Positions 8,858 to 17,934 of a DNA stretch of 64,000 bases are shown one piece after another. The stretch covers positions 21,671 through 85,670 of the forward strand of contig JBBKWB010000024.1 of the NCBI GenBank assembly GCA_037968755.1. Reading direction: 5' to 3'. The DNA is from Woeseia sp037968755 (GTDB taxonomy: Bacteria > Pseudomonadota > Gammaproteobacteria > Steroidobacterales > Woeseiaceae). The first letter of the stretch is position 1. The number at the start of each line of letters is the position of its first letter. The translations under genes and the position numbers were made by a program. The notes beneath the pieces are model-generated. The model did not search any database and was not told the origin of the DNA. It saw nothing but the letters and a program-made list of their open reading frames with translations.

Positions 8858-9976
8858 TTACCTTGACTCCGAAACGAGGTATTCAGAAACAAACGCCTCA
8901 TCCAACGTAACGCCAAGGCCGATGCCATCTGGCACCGCAATGGAGCCGTTTTCTGCAGCCATCTTCTCGTGTGTCAGGCTGTGGCGCAGCGGCGAGTCCT
9001 CGACGCAGTCTTCAAAAAGGAACGCGTCGCGACAGGTGCTTAACCAATGCAGACACGCCGCAACGCTGATCGGCGTCTTGTAGCAGTGATTGCAGGGTCG
9101 GCCGCCATTTTCCTGTACGCGCTCGCCTATGTAACTGGCGTCCGTGAAACCACACCGCGCCAGGTCGATCTGGTAAACGTCAAGGGCATGCCGGTCGATC
9201 CACGGTTTAAATGCGGCCCGGCCGCACTCGCCCTCGCCGGCCGCGATAGGGATAGGGGAACGGTCGCGCAACCACACGTAACCGTCAATGTCGTCCTGGT
9301 GCAATGGTTCCTCGAGCCACGTCGGATTGACTTCGACGAAACTCTCTGCGCGGCGCAGTGCCGTACGGGCATCCCAGACACAGCCTGCATCGATCAATAA
9401 TTCTGCGTCACCAATCCCCTGACGAGCCCCGCGAACCAACTCCAGATCCAACGCCTCCGACTCACCCATCGGTTCCCAGCCAAACTTCACGGCGCCGTAA
9501 CCTGCGTCGGTCCAACGCTGGCCGATGTCCCGAGTCTCGACGCCATCGCGGCCAAAGAGAATGGAAGCGTACGCTTTGATGCTGTCGTGGCGTTTGCCTC
9601 CAAGTAGTTGGTGGATCGGCTGCTTGAAGTGTTTGCCCTTGATATCCCACAAGGCCAGATCGACACCGGAGATAGCAGCGACACCCGCAGCACGGCGTCC
9701 GAAATACATCGTTCGCCGGTAAAGCTTCTCCCACACCCGACTTGTCGCCAGCGGGTCCTCGCCGATCAGCAGGTGACGCAGACCGCAGGCGATATTGTTG
9801 CTGTACGGCGCGTCGATGATTGCTTTTATCACCTCCGGCGACGCGTCCGCTTCACCGATGCCCTCAAGCCCTGTATCGGTGCGAATGCGTATGATCACTG
9901 TGTCCTGCGTCCCAGCGGTCTTCTGCTCGACAATGGGAATGCGCAGGATCTGACAGACAACTTCTGTAATCTTCAT
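8858..9976 (-). CDS. Enolase-superfamily dehydratase (mandelate racemase/muconate lactonizing type), copy 1
   Basis: About 372 residues with both enolase-superfamily domains. The capping domain starts MKITEVVCQI; the barrel carries KFGW (K164), the metal ligands D196 (LIDAG), E223 (EEP) and E248 (AGEGE), and a late H297 (NHCYKT). This pattern fits acid-sugar dehydratases that make 2-keto-3-deoxy acids. The ATG at 9976 was preferred because the domain begins there and AGGAA lies upstream; the frame extends 25 codons further without family similarity. It sits between the Rieske gene and ceramidase-like paralogue 2. The sugar acid is not identifiable; it differs clearly from the galactonate-type copy at 19554. 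Confidence 0.83.
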   Translation of the reverse strand: MKITEVVCQILRIPIVEQKTAGTQDTVIIRIRTDTGLEGIGEADASPEVIKAIIDAPYSNNIACGLRHLLIGEDPLATSRVWEKLYRRTMYFGRRAAGVAAISGVDLALWDIKGKHFKQPIHQLLGGKRHDSIKAYASILFGRDGVETRDIGQRWTDAGYGAVKFGWEPMGESEALDLELVRGARQGIGDAELLIDAGCVWDARTALRRAESFVEVNPTWLEEPLHQDDIDGYVWLRDRSPIPIAAGEGECGRAAFKPWIDRHALDVYQIDLARCGFTDASYIGERVQENGGRPCNHCYKTPISVAACLHWLSTCRDAFLFEDCVEDSPLRHSLTHEKMAAENGSIAVPDGIGLGVTLDEAFVSEYLVSESR

Positions 9977-10128
9977 CTTCGTTGGTTCCTGTCGCTTGTT
10001 ACGTGCTGCTACTTGCTTACACTGGTCTTTTGCAATTTCATGCCGATACAAAGTATCGAAGACACATTATTTACTGTCTGCAATGAGTCATGCGCGAACT
10101 ATTAATCCGGTATTGTCCCAATATCTGC

Positions 10129-10461
10129 TCAGCTCACTGGCATTTGTATAAAGACCTTGCCATCTATTTCTTTCGTTTCGAAGGTTTGCAAATTTTCGGT
10201 CACCGGGGCACCCATTGCGCGCCCGCTCGGAATATGAAACCGGCCCTGGTGGACCGGGCATTCGATTATTTCGTCGCAAACGAAACCGCGACTCAATAGC
10301 GCCCTTTGATGAGTACACCGATTCTGTGTGGCATAGACGCCGGACTCCAGTCGGTAGACCGCGATCGGTAAGCGATTCAGCACAACCCCCAGAACGTCAT
10401 CCTCTTCGAGGTCGTCTGAGTTGCACGCGAACTCCCAAGACGTGTCTTCATTGTCCGTCAC
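10129..10461 (-). CDS. Rieske [2Fe-2S] ferredoxin
   Basis: A 110-residue soluble Rieske ferredoxin with cluster ligands C49-x-H51 and C68-x2-H71 (NRCTHQ and ECPVHQG). There is no transmembrane anchor or signal peptide, so it is a cytoplasmic electron carrier of the oxygenase type. The GTG start overlaps the stop of the desaturase-family gene by 4 bp (GTGA) and is preceded by AGGAG, so the two are translationally coupled. It very likely passes electrons to that di-iron enzyme. No ferredoxin reductase is encoded in the cluster. Confidence 0.9.
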   Translation of the reverse strand: MTDNEDTSWEFACNSDDLEEDDVLGVVLNRLPIAVYRLESGVYATQNRCTHQRALLSRGFVCDEIIECPVHQGRFHIPSGRAMGAPVTENLQTFETKEIDGKVFIQMPVS

Positions 10462-11444
10462 CCCTCAACTCCTTCGAATACCGGCTCCAAATGATATCCA
10501 GGATCAGTTTTTTGCTTCTGAATCGCTCTGATAATTCTTGCGTTAACGGAAAAAACGCCGCCAGCCTCCGCTGGCAACTCACTTCGAATCTCATCTCGCA
10601 GTTTAGGCAAAGCATGGAACGGGACCGTCGGGAAAATATGATGCTCAATGTGATGATTCATATTCCAGTAGAGCAACCGGGCCAACGGACCACAGCGAAT
10701 AGTATTGCTGCTGTACCGGTGGTCTTCGACATCCTCGGCCATGCACATATGCTGGGTGTTGATGTAGAGATTGACGAACCAACCGCCGAATATTCTCGGA
10801 ATAAAGAAATACACGAACGGCACAGCCGTCTGTAGCAGAACGGCCCACAAAACCAGGCTCGAATAGATCGAGAGCATCCATCGAGCATTGACAATCAACT
10901 TACGAATCTCTGAAGCAGGAGTGAATTCTCGCTCCACGTTATTCACGTTCCCGAGTGCGACCCGCCCTAGTGTCCAGAGCGCAACAACGGGCATCGCTAA
11001 TCCTGAGGTCTGACTAATATACGTCCACCAGGAAACAGGATTGCCGTAGATCTTCTGAGCATCCTTGCCATTGAACCATGTATGAGTGTGGTGGCTGGTG
11101 TGCGAGTAGCGACGATACAAAGGTTCTTCGATAAAGATAACTGACGTTATCCAGAACACGACCTCGTTCAACCAACGTGTTTTAAATGCCGTTCCATGCG
11201 CGCACTCATGCGACGCAGCATATGCGAAACTCAGGACCGCGCCATGAACCACCATGGCCGGTATGAGAGCCCAAACATTCTCCGAGATATACACCAGGTA
11301 TCCAGTGCAACAGACCAGGCCGAGCCAGGCAAAAAAGAACGCGAGGCCATGAGTGTCAGTACGCTTCATCAAACCGCGAAGCTTCTTTCGATCAACGGAT
11401 GGCGCGTACCATCGGTCGAATGGATCTTCGGCAACCTCTGCCAT
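10458..11444 (-). CDS. Fatty-acid-desaturase-family membrane di-iron oxygenase
   Basis: About 328 residues of the membrane fatty acid desaturase/hydroxylase family. The three histidine boxes are H79-x3-H83 (HECAH), HTSHH at 115-119 and HHIEHH at 264-269, with hydrophobic segments at about 35-75 and 190-225. The ATG at 11444 is taken as the start, though a GTG one codon upstream has better spacing from AAAGGAG and a TTG start is possible at 11468. It is coupled to the Rieske gene, which suggests a two-component hydroxylase or desaturase. The neighbours point to an oxidation step on the regulon's substrate, possibly an acyl chain. A TAACGTTA operator lies about 100 nt upstream. Confidence 0.85.
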   Translation of the reverse strand: MAEVAEDPFDRWYAPSVDRKKLRGLMKRTDTHGLAFFFAWLGLVCCTGYLVYISENVWALIPAMVVHGAVLSFAYAASHECAHGTAFKTRWLNEVVFWITSVIFIEEPLYRRYSHTSHHTHTWFNGKDAQKIYGNPVSWWTYISQTSGLAMPVVALWTLGRVALGNVNNVEREFTPASEIRKLIVNARWMLSIYSSLVLWAVLLQTAVPFVYFFIPRIFGGWFVNLYINTQHMCMAEDVEDHRYSSNTIRCGPLARLLYWNMNHHIEHHIFPTVPFHALPKLRDEIRSELPAEAGGVFSVNARIIRAIQKQKTDPGYHLEPVFEGVEG

Positions 11445-11542
11445 CACAAACAACGCTCCTTTATTCAATGCGTTACAACATTAGCTGCAATGCGACAATA
11501 AGGACAGTTAGCCCAATGGGAAAGCTCGCGTCCAAGTAACTT

Positions 11543-11550
11543 TAACGTTA
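11543..11550. promoter_or_regulatory. LacI-type operator core, upstream of desaturase-Rieske operon
   Basis: TAACGTTA in the context ACTTTAACGTTACATT, about 100 nt before the desaturase-family start codon. It matches the other four sites in core and flanks. Confidence 0.6.
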
Positions 11551-11616
11551 CATTTATGATCATGTCAACTTCGGGTAGCGTGGTACTGAGTCAACCGAGA
11601 GTGCTCCTGACTACCC

Positions 11617-12864
11617 TTACGGCCTGCTATTTCCAGGTCGCGAAAATTCGACTTCGTCGAACAGTTCAATCCAGTGCTTAACCGGCACGTCCGACTGTGA
11701 ACCGAGATGCAGTTGGCAGCCAATATTTGCTGTCACGATCTGTTCGGGAGCGTCGATCGACAATGCCTTGAGTTTGCGTTTCAACAATCGTTGACTTATG
11801 TCGGGTTGCAGAAGTGAGTACGTGCCAGCAGAACCGCAGCAGAGGTGATCTTCCATAGTTCTGGTCATTTGGATGCCCACCTTGCCAAGAACGCGCTGCA
11901 GTGAACCGCCCAGTTTTTGACCGTGTGTCAGTGTGCACGGACAGTGGACAGCCGTGCGTGCTTTGCGTGCCCCTTCGGTAAACGCGCTGAGATCCTCATT
12001 GTCGAGTACTTCGCTGAGGTCCTTTGCCATTTCGCTGATACGCAATGCCTTAGCCGCATAGTCCGGGTCGCTATCGAGTAGCTCGCCGTAGTCTTTGACC
12101 AATACGCCACAGCCCGAGGCTGTTGTGATGATCGCCTCAGCACCCCCCTCAACCAGCGGCCACCAGGCGTCGATATTCCGGCGCATGAAATTGAGCCCTT
12201 CATCCAGCGCGCCCAGGTGGTAGCTGACCGCCCCACAACAGCCGGCCGCCTTCGCCTCGACCAGGTCGATGCCCAAGCGCTGCAGCACACGCTTTGCGGC
12301 GTGATTGGTCCTCGGTGTCGCCGCCGACTGAACACAACCTTGCAATACAACCATCTTGCGAGCAGCCAGGGTTGGCACGCTCTGCCGATCGCCTAGAATC
12401 TGCCGCGGTGGGATTACACGGCGCAGCGCCTGTGGCAGGACAGGCGCGAAGAACCGGCCCAGGCCGAGAAAAACACGTATTCGGCCCGAGTACGGAAACA
12501 CCCACCTCAGCAATCGCCGCACAATACGCTGGTGGAGCGCCCTCTCCCCGATGTCGTCCACCATTTCCCGCCCGATATCGGCCAGGCGACCGTACTCAAC
12601 ACCGGATGGACAGGTGGTTTCGCAGGCCCGACAAGTCAAACAGCGATCAAGGTGTGTACGGGCGACATCGCTTGCCTGTCCACTTTCAAGCATATTCTTT
12701 ATCAGGTAGATTCGACCGCGCGGTCCGTCACGCTCGTCGAACCGGTCCTGATAGGTCGGGCAGGTTGCGTTGCAAAAGCCACAATGAACGCAACTCTGCA
12801 CAATGTCTGCGGCTTCTTTGGCGGCAGGGGACTGACACAACTCAGGATGCAGATTTACATACAC
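11617..12864 (-). CDS. glcF: Glycolate oxidase iron-sulfur subunit GlcF
   Basis: A 415-residue protein with two N-terminal 4Fe-4S motifs (C25-x2-C28-x2-C31-x3-C35-P and C75-x2-C78-x2-C81-x3-C85-P) and two CCG motifs (AAGCCGAVS and HLCCGSAG), the standard layout of GlcF and related heterodisulfide-reductase-like subunits. It passes electrons from the flavin subunits to the membrane quinone pool. The start is a GTG with no clear ribosome-binding site. It is the last gene of glcDEF, 11 bp after glcE. Related D-lactate or other 2-hydroxyacid dehydrogenases share this architecture, so lactate is an alternative substrate. Confidence 0.9.
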   Translation of the reverse strand: MYVNLHPELCQSPAAKEAADIVQSCVHCGFCNATCPTYQDRFDERDGPRGRIYLIKNMLESGQASDVARTHLDRCLTCRACETTCPSGVEYGRLADIGREMVDDIGERALHQRIVRRLLRWVFPYSGRIRVFLGLGRFFAPVLPQALRRVIPPRQILGDRQSVPTLAARKMVVLQGCVQSAATPRTNHAAKRVLQRLGIDLVEAKAAGCCGAVSYHLGALDEGLNFMRRNIDAWWPLVEGGAEAIITTASGCGVLVKDYGELLDSDPDYAAKALRISEMAKDLSEVLDNEDLSAFTEGARKARTAVHCPCTLTHGQKLGGSLQRVLGKVGIQMTRTMEDHLCCGSAGTYSLLQPDISQRLLKRKLKALSIDAPEQIVTANIGCQLHLGSQSDVPVKHWIELFDEVEFSRPGNSRP

Positions 12865-12875
12865 GGGATAACTCG

Positions 12876-13931
12876 TTACAACCAGGAGTAAAGGCGACCG
12901 CGATTAAACACGCCAGCAGGATCGAAAGCCTGTTTCAGGCGTTGCAGCATCGCTCGATGTGGTTCTGCAGGCGTCGGGAAAAAGTCTGTTGAACGATCGC
13001 CACCGCGAACCTGCGTAACCTCGCCTCCCGCATTGCCCGCGATGTACTCGAGTTCATCACGATCATATGATCCTGACAGCCAGCGCCTCGCGCCTCCCCA
13101 ATCGATCAGCCAGTCGCCGTCGGGCTTTGCGTGCATAGCGCTGGCGCGTACGGACAAACGCCACAGGTCACCTGCCCCGTCAAAGAACGACAGCCTATTT
13201 TCACGCAGCGCAGTCCAGAAACCCGCGGCGGCGTCGAACGGCTCCCCTTCAAGCCCAGCGGCAATTGCATCAATCGCACTCGCCTGCCCCGAGATCCGCA
13301 AATACAGATTGCCATCCGTCCAGCAAGCACCCGTCAAAGGCAACGGAGTCTTGCAGACTGCATTCATGACACGAATCGCTGTATTAGACTCCAGCCGCCG
13401 CCGAATGGTCTGCGTCGTCTCCGGTATGGGCAGAACTTTGAATGACACCTCAGTTATAAGGCCAAATATACCCATCGCACCCGCCTGCAGACGCGACACA
13501 TCGTAGCCGGCAACGTTCTTCATAACCTGGCCGCCGAAGCGCAGATGCTCGGCCTTCCCGTTGATCAGTCGAATCCCCAGAACCTGGTCCCGAATAGACC
13601 CATACCAGGGCCGCGACGGACCGGACTGAGCACAGGCCAGCGCGCCGCCAACCGTTGCCGCCCCATCAAATTGCGGGGACTCGCAAGCGAGCATCTGGTT
13701 CTTTTCAGCCAATACTTCCTGGAGCTCCCGCAATGATGTCCCAGCTCGAACCGTGACGACCAGCTCAGTTGGCTGATAGTCGACGATGCCTGTGTGACCG
13801 CTCACAGCAACGGGATCGCCTATCAACTCGTGCCCGATATCGCTCTTACTGTTTCCTCCGACGATGCACAACAGTCGTGACTCAGATACGGCATCCGACA
13901 CTTGCTCCAGCATGTGTGCGAGAGAAGTCAT
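12876..13931 (-). CDS. glcE: Glycolate oxidase FAD-binding subunit GlcE
   Basis: A 351-residue FAD-binding type 4 protein, shorter than GlcD and lacking its large C-terminal cap, as usual for GlcE. Visible flavin-binding elements: VRAGTSLRELQ, ATVGGALAC, and KNVAGYDVSRL with GAMGIFGLI. The ATG overlaps the glcD stop by 4 bp (ATGA), indicating translational coupling. With GlcD and GlcF it forms the membrane-associated 2-hydroxyacid-oxidising complex. It has no predicted activity of its own. Confidence 0.88.
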   Translation of the reverse strand: MTSLAHMLEQVSDAVSESRLLCIVGGNSKSDIGHELIGDPVAVSGHTGIVDYQPTELVVTVRAGTSLRELQEVLAEKNQMLACESPQFDGAATVGGALACAQSGPSRPWYGSIRDQVLGIRLINGKAEHLRFGGQVMKNVAGYDVSRLQAGAMGIFGLITEVSFKVLPIPETTQTIRRRLESNTAIRVMNAVCKTPLPLTGACWTDGNLYLRISGQASAIDAIAAGLEGEPFDAAAGFWTALRENRLSFFDGAGDLWRLSVRASAMHAKPDGDWLIDWGGARRWLSGSYDRDELEYIAGNAGGEVTQVRGGDRSTDFFPTPAEPHRAMLQRLKQAFDPAGVFNRGRLYSWL

Positions 13932-15361
13932 AGTGATCGGTATTCCTGGCAGCGCTTGAGTGTCGGTACGCCTTTACCTGGGTTAAGCAATCCTTTTGGG
14001 TCCAACGCATCTTTAACGGCATTCAGTTGCGCCAACTCGGCGTCATTAAACTGAATGAGCATTTGCTGCAACTTCTCAACGCCTACACCGTGCTCACCGG
14101 TGATGCAGCCGCCAACCTCAACGCACAATTCGAGAATCTTCGCTCCGAATGCCTCCGCCTTTTGCAATTCCCCCGGCTTGCTCTGATCGAAGAGAATCAA
14201 CGGATGAATATTGCCATCCCCGGCATGAAAAACATTGGCAACACGCAAATCGAACTCCGCTGCGAGCCGGCTAATTTCGCAAAGTACGCGTGACAAGCTG
14301 CGGCGTGGGATGGTGCCATCCATGCAGTAATAGTCGGGTGAGATTCGCCCGATCGCCGGAAATGCTGATTTTCGGCCTTTCCAGAAGAGAGCTCTTTCCG
14401 CCTCGTTCTGCGAGATACGAATCGAGGTTGCACCGTGTCGTTCGAAGACTTCTATAGACTGAGCGACACAACTGTCAACTTCCCCTGCCGTGCCATCCAG
14501 TTCGCAGAGCAATAGCGCGGCCGCATCAACGTCGTATCCGGCCTTCGCAAAATCTTCAGCGACTTTAATGGCGTAACTGTCCATCATCTCGAAGCCCGCC
14601 GGAATAATACCGTTAGCAATGACCGCACCCACTGCATCGCCGGCCGCTTCGATTGTAGCGAAAGAGGCCAGTACTACCTTACAATGCGACGGCTTCGGTA
14701 ACAGTTTGACGACAACTTCAGTCACGACAGCCAGCATGCCTTCAGAGCCAATCAAGAGCGCCATCAAGTCAGGGCCCGCGCTGTCCAGTCCCTCGTTGCC
14801 CACCGTGAAAAGCTCGCCCTCAATTGTAACGACGGTTAGCTGCAATATGTTGTGAATGGTCAAACCGTATTTGAGACAGTGCACACCACCGGCATTTTCG
14901 GCGACGTTGCCACCGATCGAGCAAGCGATTTGTGATGACGGATCCGGTGCATAGAATAAACCGAACTCGTCGCAAGCCTCGCTGATCGCGACATTACGAA
15001 CGCCCGGCTGAACACGGGCCAGACGCGCATCGTGATTGATGTCCAAAATTCTGGACAGTCGCGATAGCGACAGCAGTACTCCTTCAGGATGCGGGAGCGC
15101 GCCACCAGACAGACCCGTGCCCGCGCCGCGCACAACAACCGGAACACAATGATCAAAGCAAAGCCGCATTGCCTTCTGAACCTCCTCGGTCGATGCTGGC
15201 ATCACGACCAAGCGCGGCATTTCCTTATATACGAACAGACCGTCGCACTCGAATGGGCGTTTCGCATCCGCATCAGTGATAACGAAGTCATCATCGATGA
15301 ATGCTCGAAACTTAGTCGCAAGCGTCGCCGTATCGACGGTCGAAGTTATTGGGCCGTTCAT
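13928..15361 (-). CDS. glcD: Glycolate oxidase catalytic subunit GlcD
   Basis: A 477-residue FAD-linked oxidase. N-terminal FAD-binding motifs include VVRGAGTGLSGGA and CSIGGNVAENAGG; the C-terminal domain has FHAGDGNIHP and GCITGEHGVG, which bind the hydroxyacid substrate. It oxidises glycolate (or D-lactate) to the keto acid. First gene of glcDEF. In this cluster it would consume the glycolate or lactate released by the fumarylacetoacetase-family hydrolase encoded upstream. Its 315-bp upstream gap holds only a weak operator-like repeat at 15381-15396, so control by the LacI-type regulator is less certain than for the other units. Confidence 0.9.
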   Translation of the reverse strand: MNGPITSTVDTATLATKFRAFIDDDFVITDADAKRPFECDGLFVYKEMPRLVVMPASTEEVQKAMRLCFDHCVPVVVRGAGTGLSGGALPHPEGVLLSLSRLSRILDINHDARLARVQPGVRNVAISEACDEFGLFYAPDPSSQIACSIGGNVAENAGGVHCLKYGLTIHNILQLTVVTIEGELFTVGNEGLDSAGPDLMALLIGSEGMLAVVTEVVVKLLPKPSHCKVVLASFATIEAAGDAVGAVIANGIIPAGFEMMDSYAIKVAEDFAKAGYDVDAAALLLCELDGTAGEVDSCVAQSIEVFERHGATSIRISQNEAERALFWKGRKSAFPAIGRISPDYYCMDGTIPRRSLSRVLCEISRLAAEFDLRVANVFHAGDGNIHPLILFDQSKPGELQKAEAFGAKILELCVEVGGCITGEHGVGVEKLQQMLIQFNDAELAQLNAVKDALDPKGLLNPGKGVPTLKRCQEYRSL

Positions 15362-15676
15362 ATCGCAACACTAACTTGTGGCGTTACGTTCAACGCTATT
15401 AACATTTCAGGCCATTGCCAATAATCAATGCCACCCAATGCCACGTCCAAATACAGCCGGTAGAGTTACAGCTACGACTTAGATATCGCATGCGGTGCAA
15501 TTGGTCGATGCCCTGCGTTTTTTTTTCGAACGAGGCGTTTGGAATTCCTAACGGATTCTCTATAAACGCAAAAAGCGAACACGATAGCGGGATAAGCCTT
15601 CGCCATCTCAACCTATCTGAAATGCGTTGAGAAATGTATGTTCGCTTGCTGCATTTGACACCAGGACTCAAAGTCG
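15362..15676. other. Intergenic region between the FAH-family gene and glcD
   Basis: No coding region is supported here. It holds a T9 run (15518-15526) and, 20-35 nt before glcD, an inverted repeat GCGTT-N6-AACGC (15381-15396) that partly resembles the cluster operator. Presumably it contains the glcDEF promoter. Confidence 0.4.
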
Positions 15677-16528
15677 CTATTTCGCAAGCCAGGGAACCAC
15701 TTGTTGCTCCTGAACGCCGAGACCATCGATACCCAGACTAATACAGTCACCCGATTTCAGGTATCGCTGTGGCTTCAGCCCCATTCCAACACCAAACGGC
15801 GTGCCGGTAGATATAATGTCCCCAGGTTGCAATGTCATGTATTGGCTGATGTAACTCACCAGATGTTCAACACCGAAAATCATTTCACGGGTATTACTCC
15901 GTTGCATTTCCTCGCCGTTGACACTCAGCCAGATACCAAGCGCGGCGACATCCTCAATTTCATCTCGCGTTACGAGCCATGGACCCGTCGGCCCGAACGT
16001 ATCCGCGCTTTTGCCCTTGACCCACTGGCCGGTACCTTCAAGCTGGAACGCCCGCTCGCTAACATCGTTGACAACGCAATATCCCGCAATGTAATCCCCC
16101 GCATGTTGCTCATCAACGTAGGAACATTGACTGCCGATAACGATTGCCAGCTCAACTTCCCAGTCCACCTTCTTCCCATTTCGGGGAATCATGACATCGT
16201 CATACGCTCCACAAATTGCACTGGGCGACTTCATGAACAAGATGGGTTCTGCGGGCTCTTCCATACCCGCTTCTCGTGCATGATCAGCGTAGTTCAAACC
16301 CACACAGACGAATTGTGAGGTAGAACCGACACAGGGCCCGTATCTTTCAGACCGCGAGACGATCGGTAGTTGATCGACATCCAGGGCCCGAAGTTGATCC
16401 AGACCCGCAGGCGACAGAACGGCGCCCGACAGATCGCCGATTACGCCTGCCAGGGAACGAACCGATTTATCGGGTGCAATTATCACAGGCGTTTCATTGC
16501 CCCGTGTACCAACCCTAGCAAGTTTCAT
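15677..16528 (-). CDS. Fumarylacetoacetase-family 2,4-diketo-3-deoxy sugar-acid hydrolase
   Basis: A 283-residue FAH-family protein (PF01557). Metal ligands are visible at E124 and E126 (DWEVELAIVIG) and D155 (VVNDVSER); GLNYADHA and STGTPFGVG are typical of the subgroup often annotated as ureidoglycolate lyase or 2,4-diketo-3-deoxy-L-fuconate hydrolase. With an SDR and dehydratases nearby, C-C cleavage of a 2,4-diketo acid to pyruvate plus glycolate or lactate is the most likely role. The ATG overlaps the aminotransferase stop by 4 bp, so the two genes form an operon, and glcDEF follows on the same strand to take up a 2-hydroxyacid product. Confidence 0.82.
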   Translation of the reverse strand: MKLARVGTRGNETPVIIAPDKSVRSLAGVIGDLSGAVLSPAGLDQLRALDVDQLPIVSRSERYGPCVGSTSQFVCVGLNYADHAREAGMEEPAEPILFMKSPSAICGAYDDVMIPRNGKKVDWEVELAIVIGSQCSYVDEQHAGDYIAGYCVVNDVSERAFQLEGTGQWVKGKSADTFGPTGPWLVTRDEIEDVAALGIWLSVNGEEMQRSNTREMIFGVEHLVSYISQYMTLQPGDIISTGTPFGVGMGLKPQRYLKSGDCISLGIDGLGVQEQQVVPWLAK

Positions 16529-17844
16529 AGGACAGACTCGAATTGGTCGAGCATGAAATCAATATCCTGTTCGCTGTGCGCTGCTGAAATGGAACATTGC
16601 TTCGTGGCGATCGGCACGAAGTAGATACCTTCCGCTATCAGTTTCCGCCGCACCTCCACATCCCGGTCAAAATCATGATTCGTCAACATGTCGTGAAAAT
16701 CTCTCGGCTTGTGGTCCATAAAATAGAAGGAAAATGCCGATCCCACTCGCGCGACGCAACCGTCAATGCCCTTCGCCTTAAAAATACTCTGAATACCCTC
16801 TTCAGCCCGGCTTCCAAGATTCTCAAGATGCGCAAATATTTCGCTCCCCTTATTCTTGAGAAGGTTGACTGTCGCAATTGCAGCCGAAACAGCAACCGGG
16901 TGTCCGTTATACGTTCCCGCGACCAGCGGCCGTTTACTGGGATCCTCCGCCGCAATCAAGTCCAGGTATTTCGACTTGCCGCCCAGCATGGCGATCGGAA
17001 AGCCATTGGCAACTGCCTTGCCGTAGGTCACAAGATCAGGCCGCACATTGGCAGCGGCCGCGTAACCTCCAACACCCTGCCGAAAGCCGGTCTTGACTTC
17101 GTCAAAAATCAGCAAGAAGCCAAGCTCATCGGCCAGCGATCGAAGACCGCTCAGGTAGCCTTTTTCTGGCTTGATAACACCAACATTCTGTAAGACCGGC
17201 TCGGTGAGCACAGCAGCGACCGAATACTTTTCGCACACGTAGCGCACGGACGCCAGGTCGTTGAAATTTACAACGTGGACGAGACCGTGCCGCTCAATAA
17301 GAGTACCTGCGCCGAGTGGTTTAACCGGGTATTCGCCGGGAGAAACTCTTGGTCCAATTTCCTCCAGCGAATTGAAAACGTTGCACGCGACTTCATCACC
17401 GTTCCCGTTGTATCCACCCTGCATAACTATGAAATGATCCCGACCGGTAACTGCACGACTGAGCTTGACCGCCAGTGCTGTCGCTTCACTGCCGGTGTTC
17501 AGCAGCGTGACTTTCTCCAACGAATCAATCTCAGTACAGAGAAGAGCCGCCAACTCGCCTTCCAGGTCAGTAGGACCGGATCCGAAAAGGCTCTTGCGAT
17601 TACTTATCGCCGCAATAACGGCATTGTTTATTGCTTCTTCATTGTGACCTAACAAATGAGGGGCAAACGCCGCGTGGAAATCCAGATACTTATTGCCATC
17701 CGAATCCCACATGTAAGCGCCGTCGCCACGCACGAAGGCTATCGACGGCGACACGATACGGTTGATTGAACTAACACCGCCCGGTATGTACTTTTTGCTC
17801 AATTCGGACCATCGCGCCGAAACCTTCTGAGCTTTCTCGCTCAT
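16525..17844 (-). CDS. Class III PLP-dependent aminotransferase, glutamate-1-semialdehyde-aminomutase-like
   Basis: A 439-residue class III aminotransferase. PLP-binding features: NTGSEAT (116-122), D248 in FDEVKTGFR and the Schiff-base lysine K276 in TYGKAVANG. Overall it resembles glutamate-1-semialdehyde 2,1-aminomutases, but the catabolic setting argues against haem biosynthesis; it more likely removes an amino group from a catabolic intermediate or isomerises an amino-aldehyde. The ATG is preceded by AGGGGT, and the stop overlaps the FAH-family gene. A TAACGTTA operator lies 86 nt upstream. Its presence implies that the regulon's substrate contains an amino group. Confidence 0.82.
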   Translation of the reverse strand: MSEKAQKVSARWSELSKKYIPGGVSSINRIVSPSIAFVRGDGAYMWDSDGNKYLDFHAAFAPHLLGHNEEAINNAVIAAISNRKSLFGSGPTDLEGELAALLCTEIDSLEKVTLLNTGSEATALAVKLSRAVTGRDHFIVMQGGYNGNGDEVACNVFNSLEEIGPRVSPGEYPVKPLGAGTLIERHGLVHVVNFNDLASVRYVCEKYSVAAVLTEPVLQNVGVIKPEKGYLSGLRSLADELGFLLIFDEVKTGFRQGVGGYAAAANVRPDLVTYGKAVANGFPIAMLGGKSKYLDLIAAEDPSKRPLVAGTYNGHPVAVSAAIATVNLLKNKGSEIFAHLENLGSRAEEGIQSIFKAKGIDGCVARVGSAFSFYFMDHKPRDFHDMLTNHDFDRDVEVRRKLIAEGIYFVPIATKQCSISAAHSEQDIDFMLDQFESVL

Positions 17845-17926
17845 TCTTGTACCCCTGTTCCCATACTGTTCTTCTTCCGTGTTCGGATCAGCCGTGGAGT
17901 CCCTCCCCGGATTTGTGCAAGCACTT

Positions 17927-17934
17927 TAACGTTA
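17927..17934. promoter_or_regulatory. LacI-type operator core, upstream of aminotransferase operon
   Basis: TAACGTTA in the context ACTTTAACGTTATAGC, 86 nt before the aminotransferase start codon. The half-site ACTTTAACG is identical to that at the desaturase promoter. Confidence 0.6.

Noticed and set aside
16525..17844. Haem-biosynthesis role (hemL) for the class III aminotransferase
   Set aside because: The similarity is to the broad family, and the gene is operonic with a catabolic hydrolase under the cluster operator, so the gene symbol hemL was not used.
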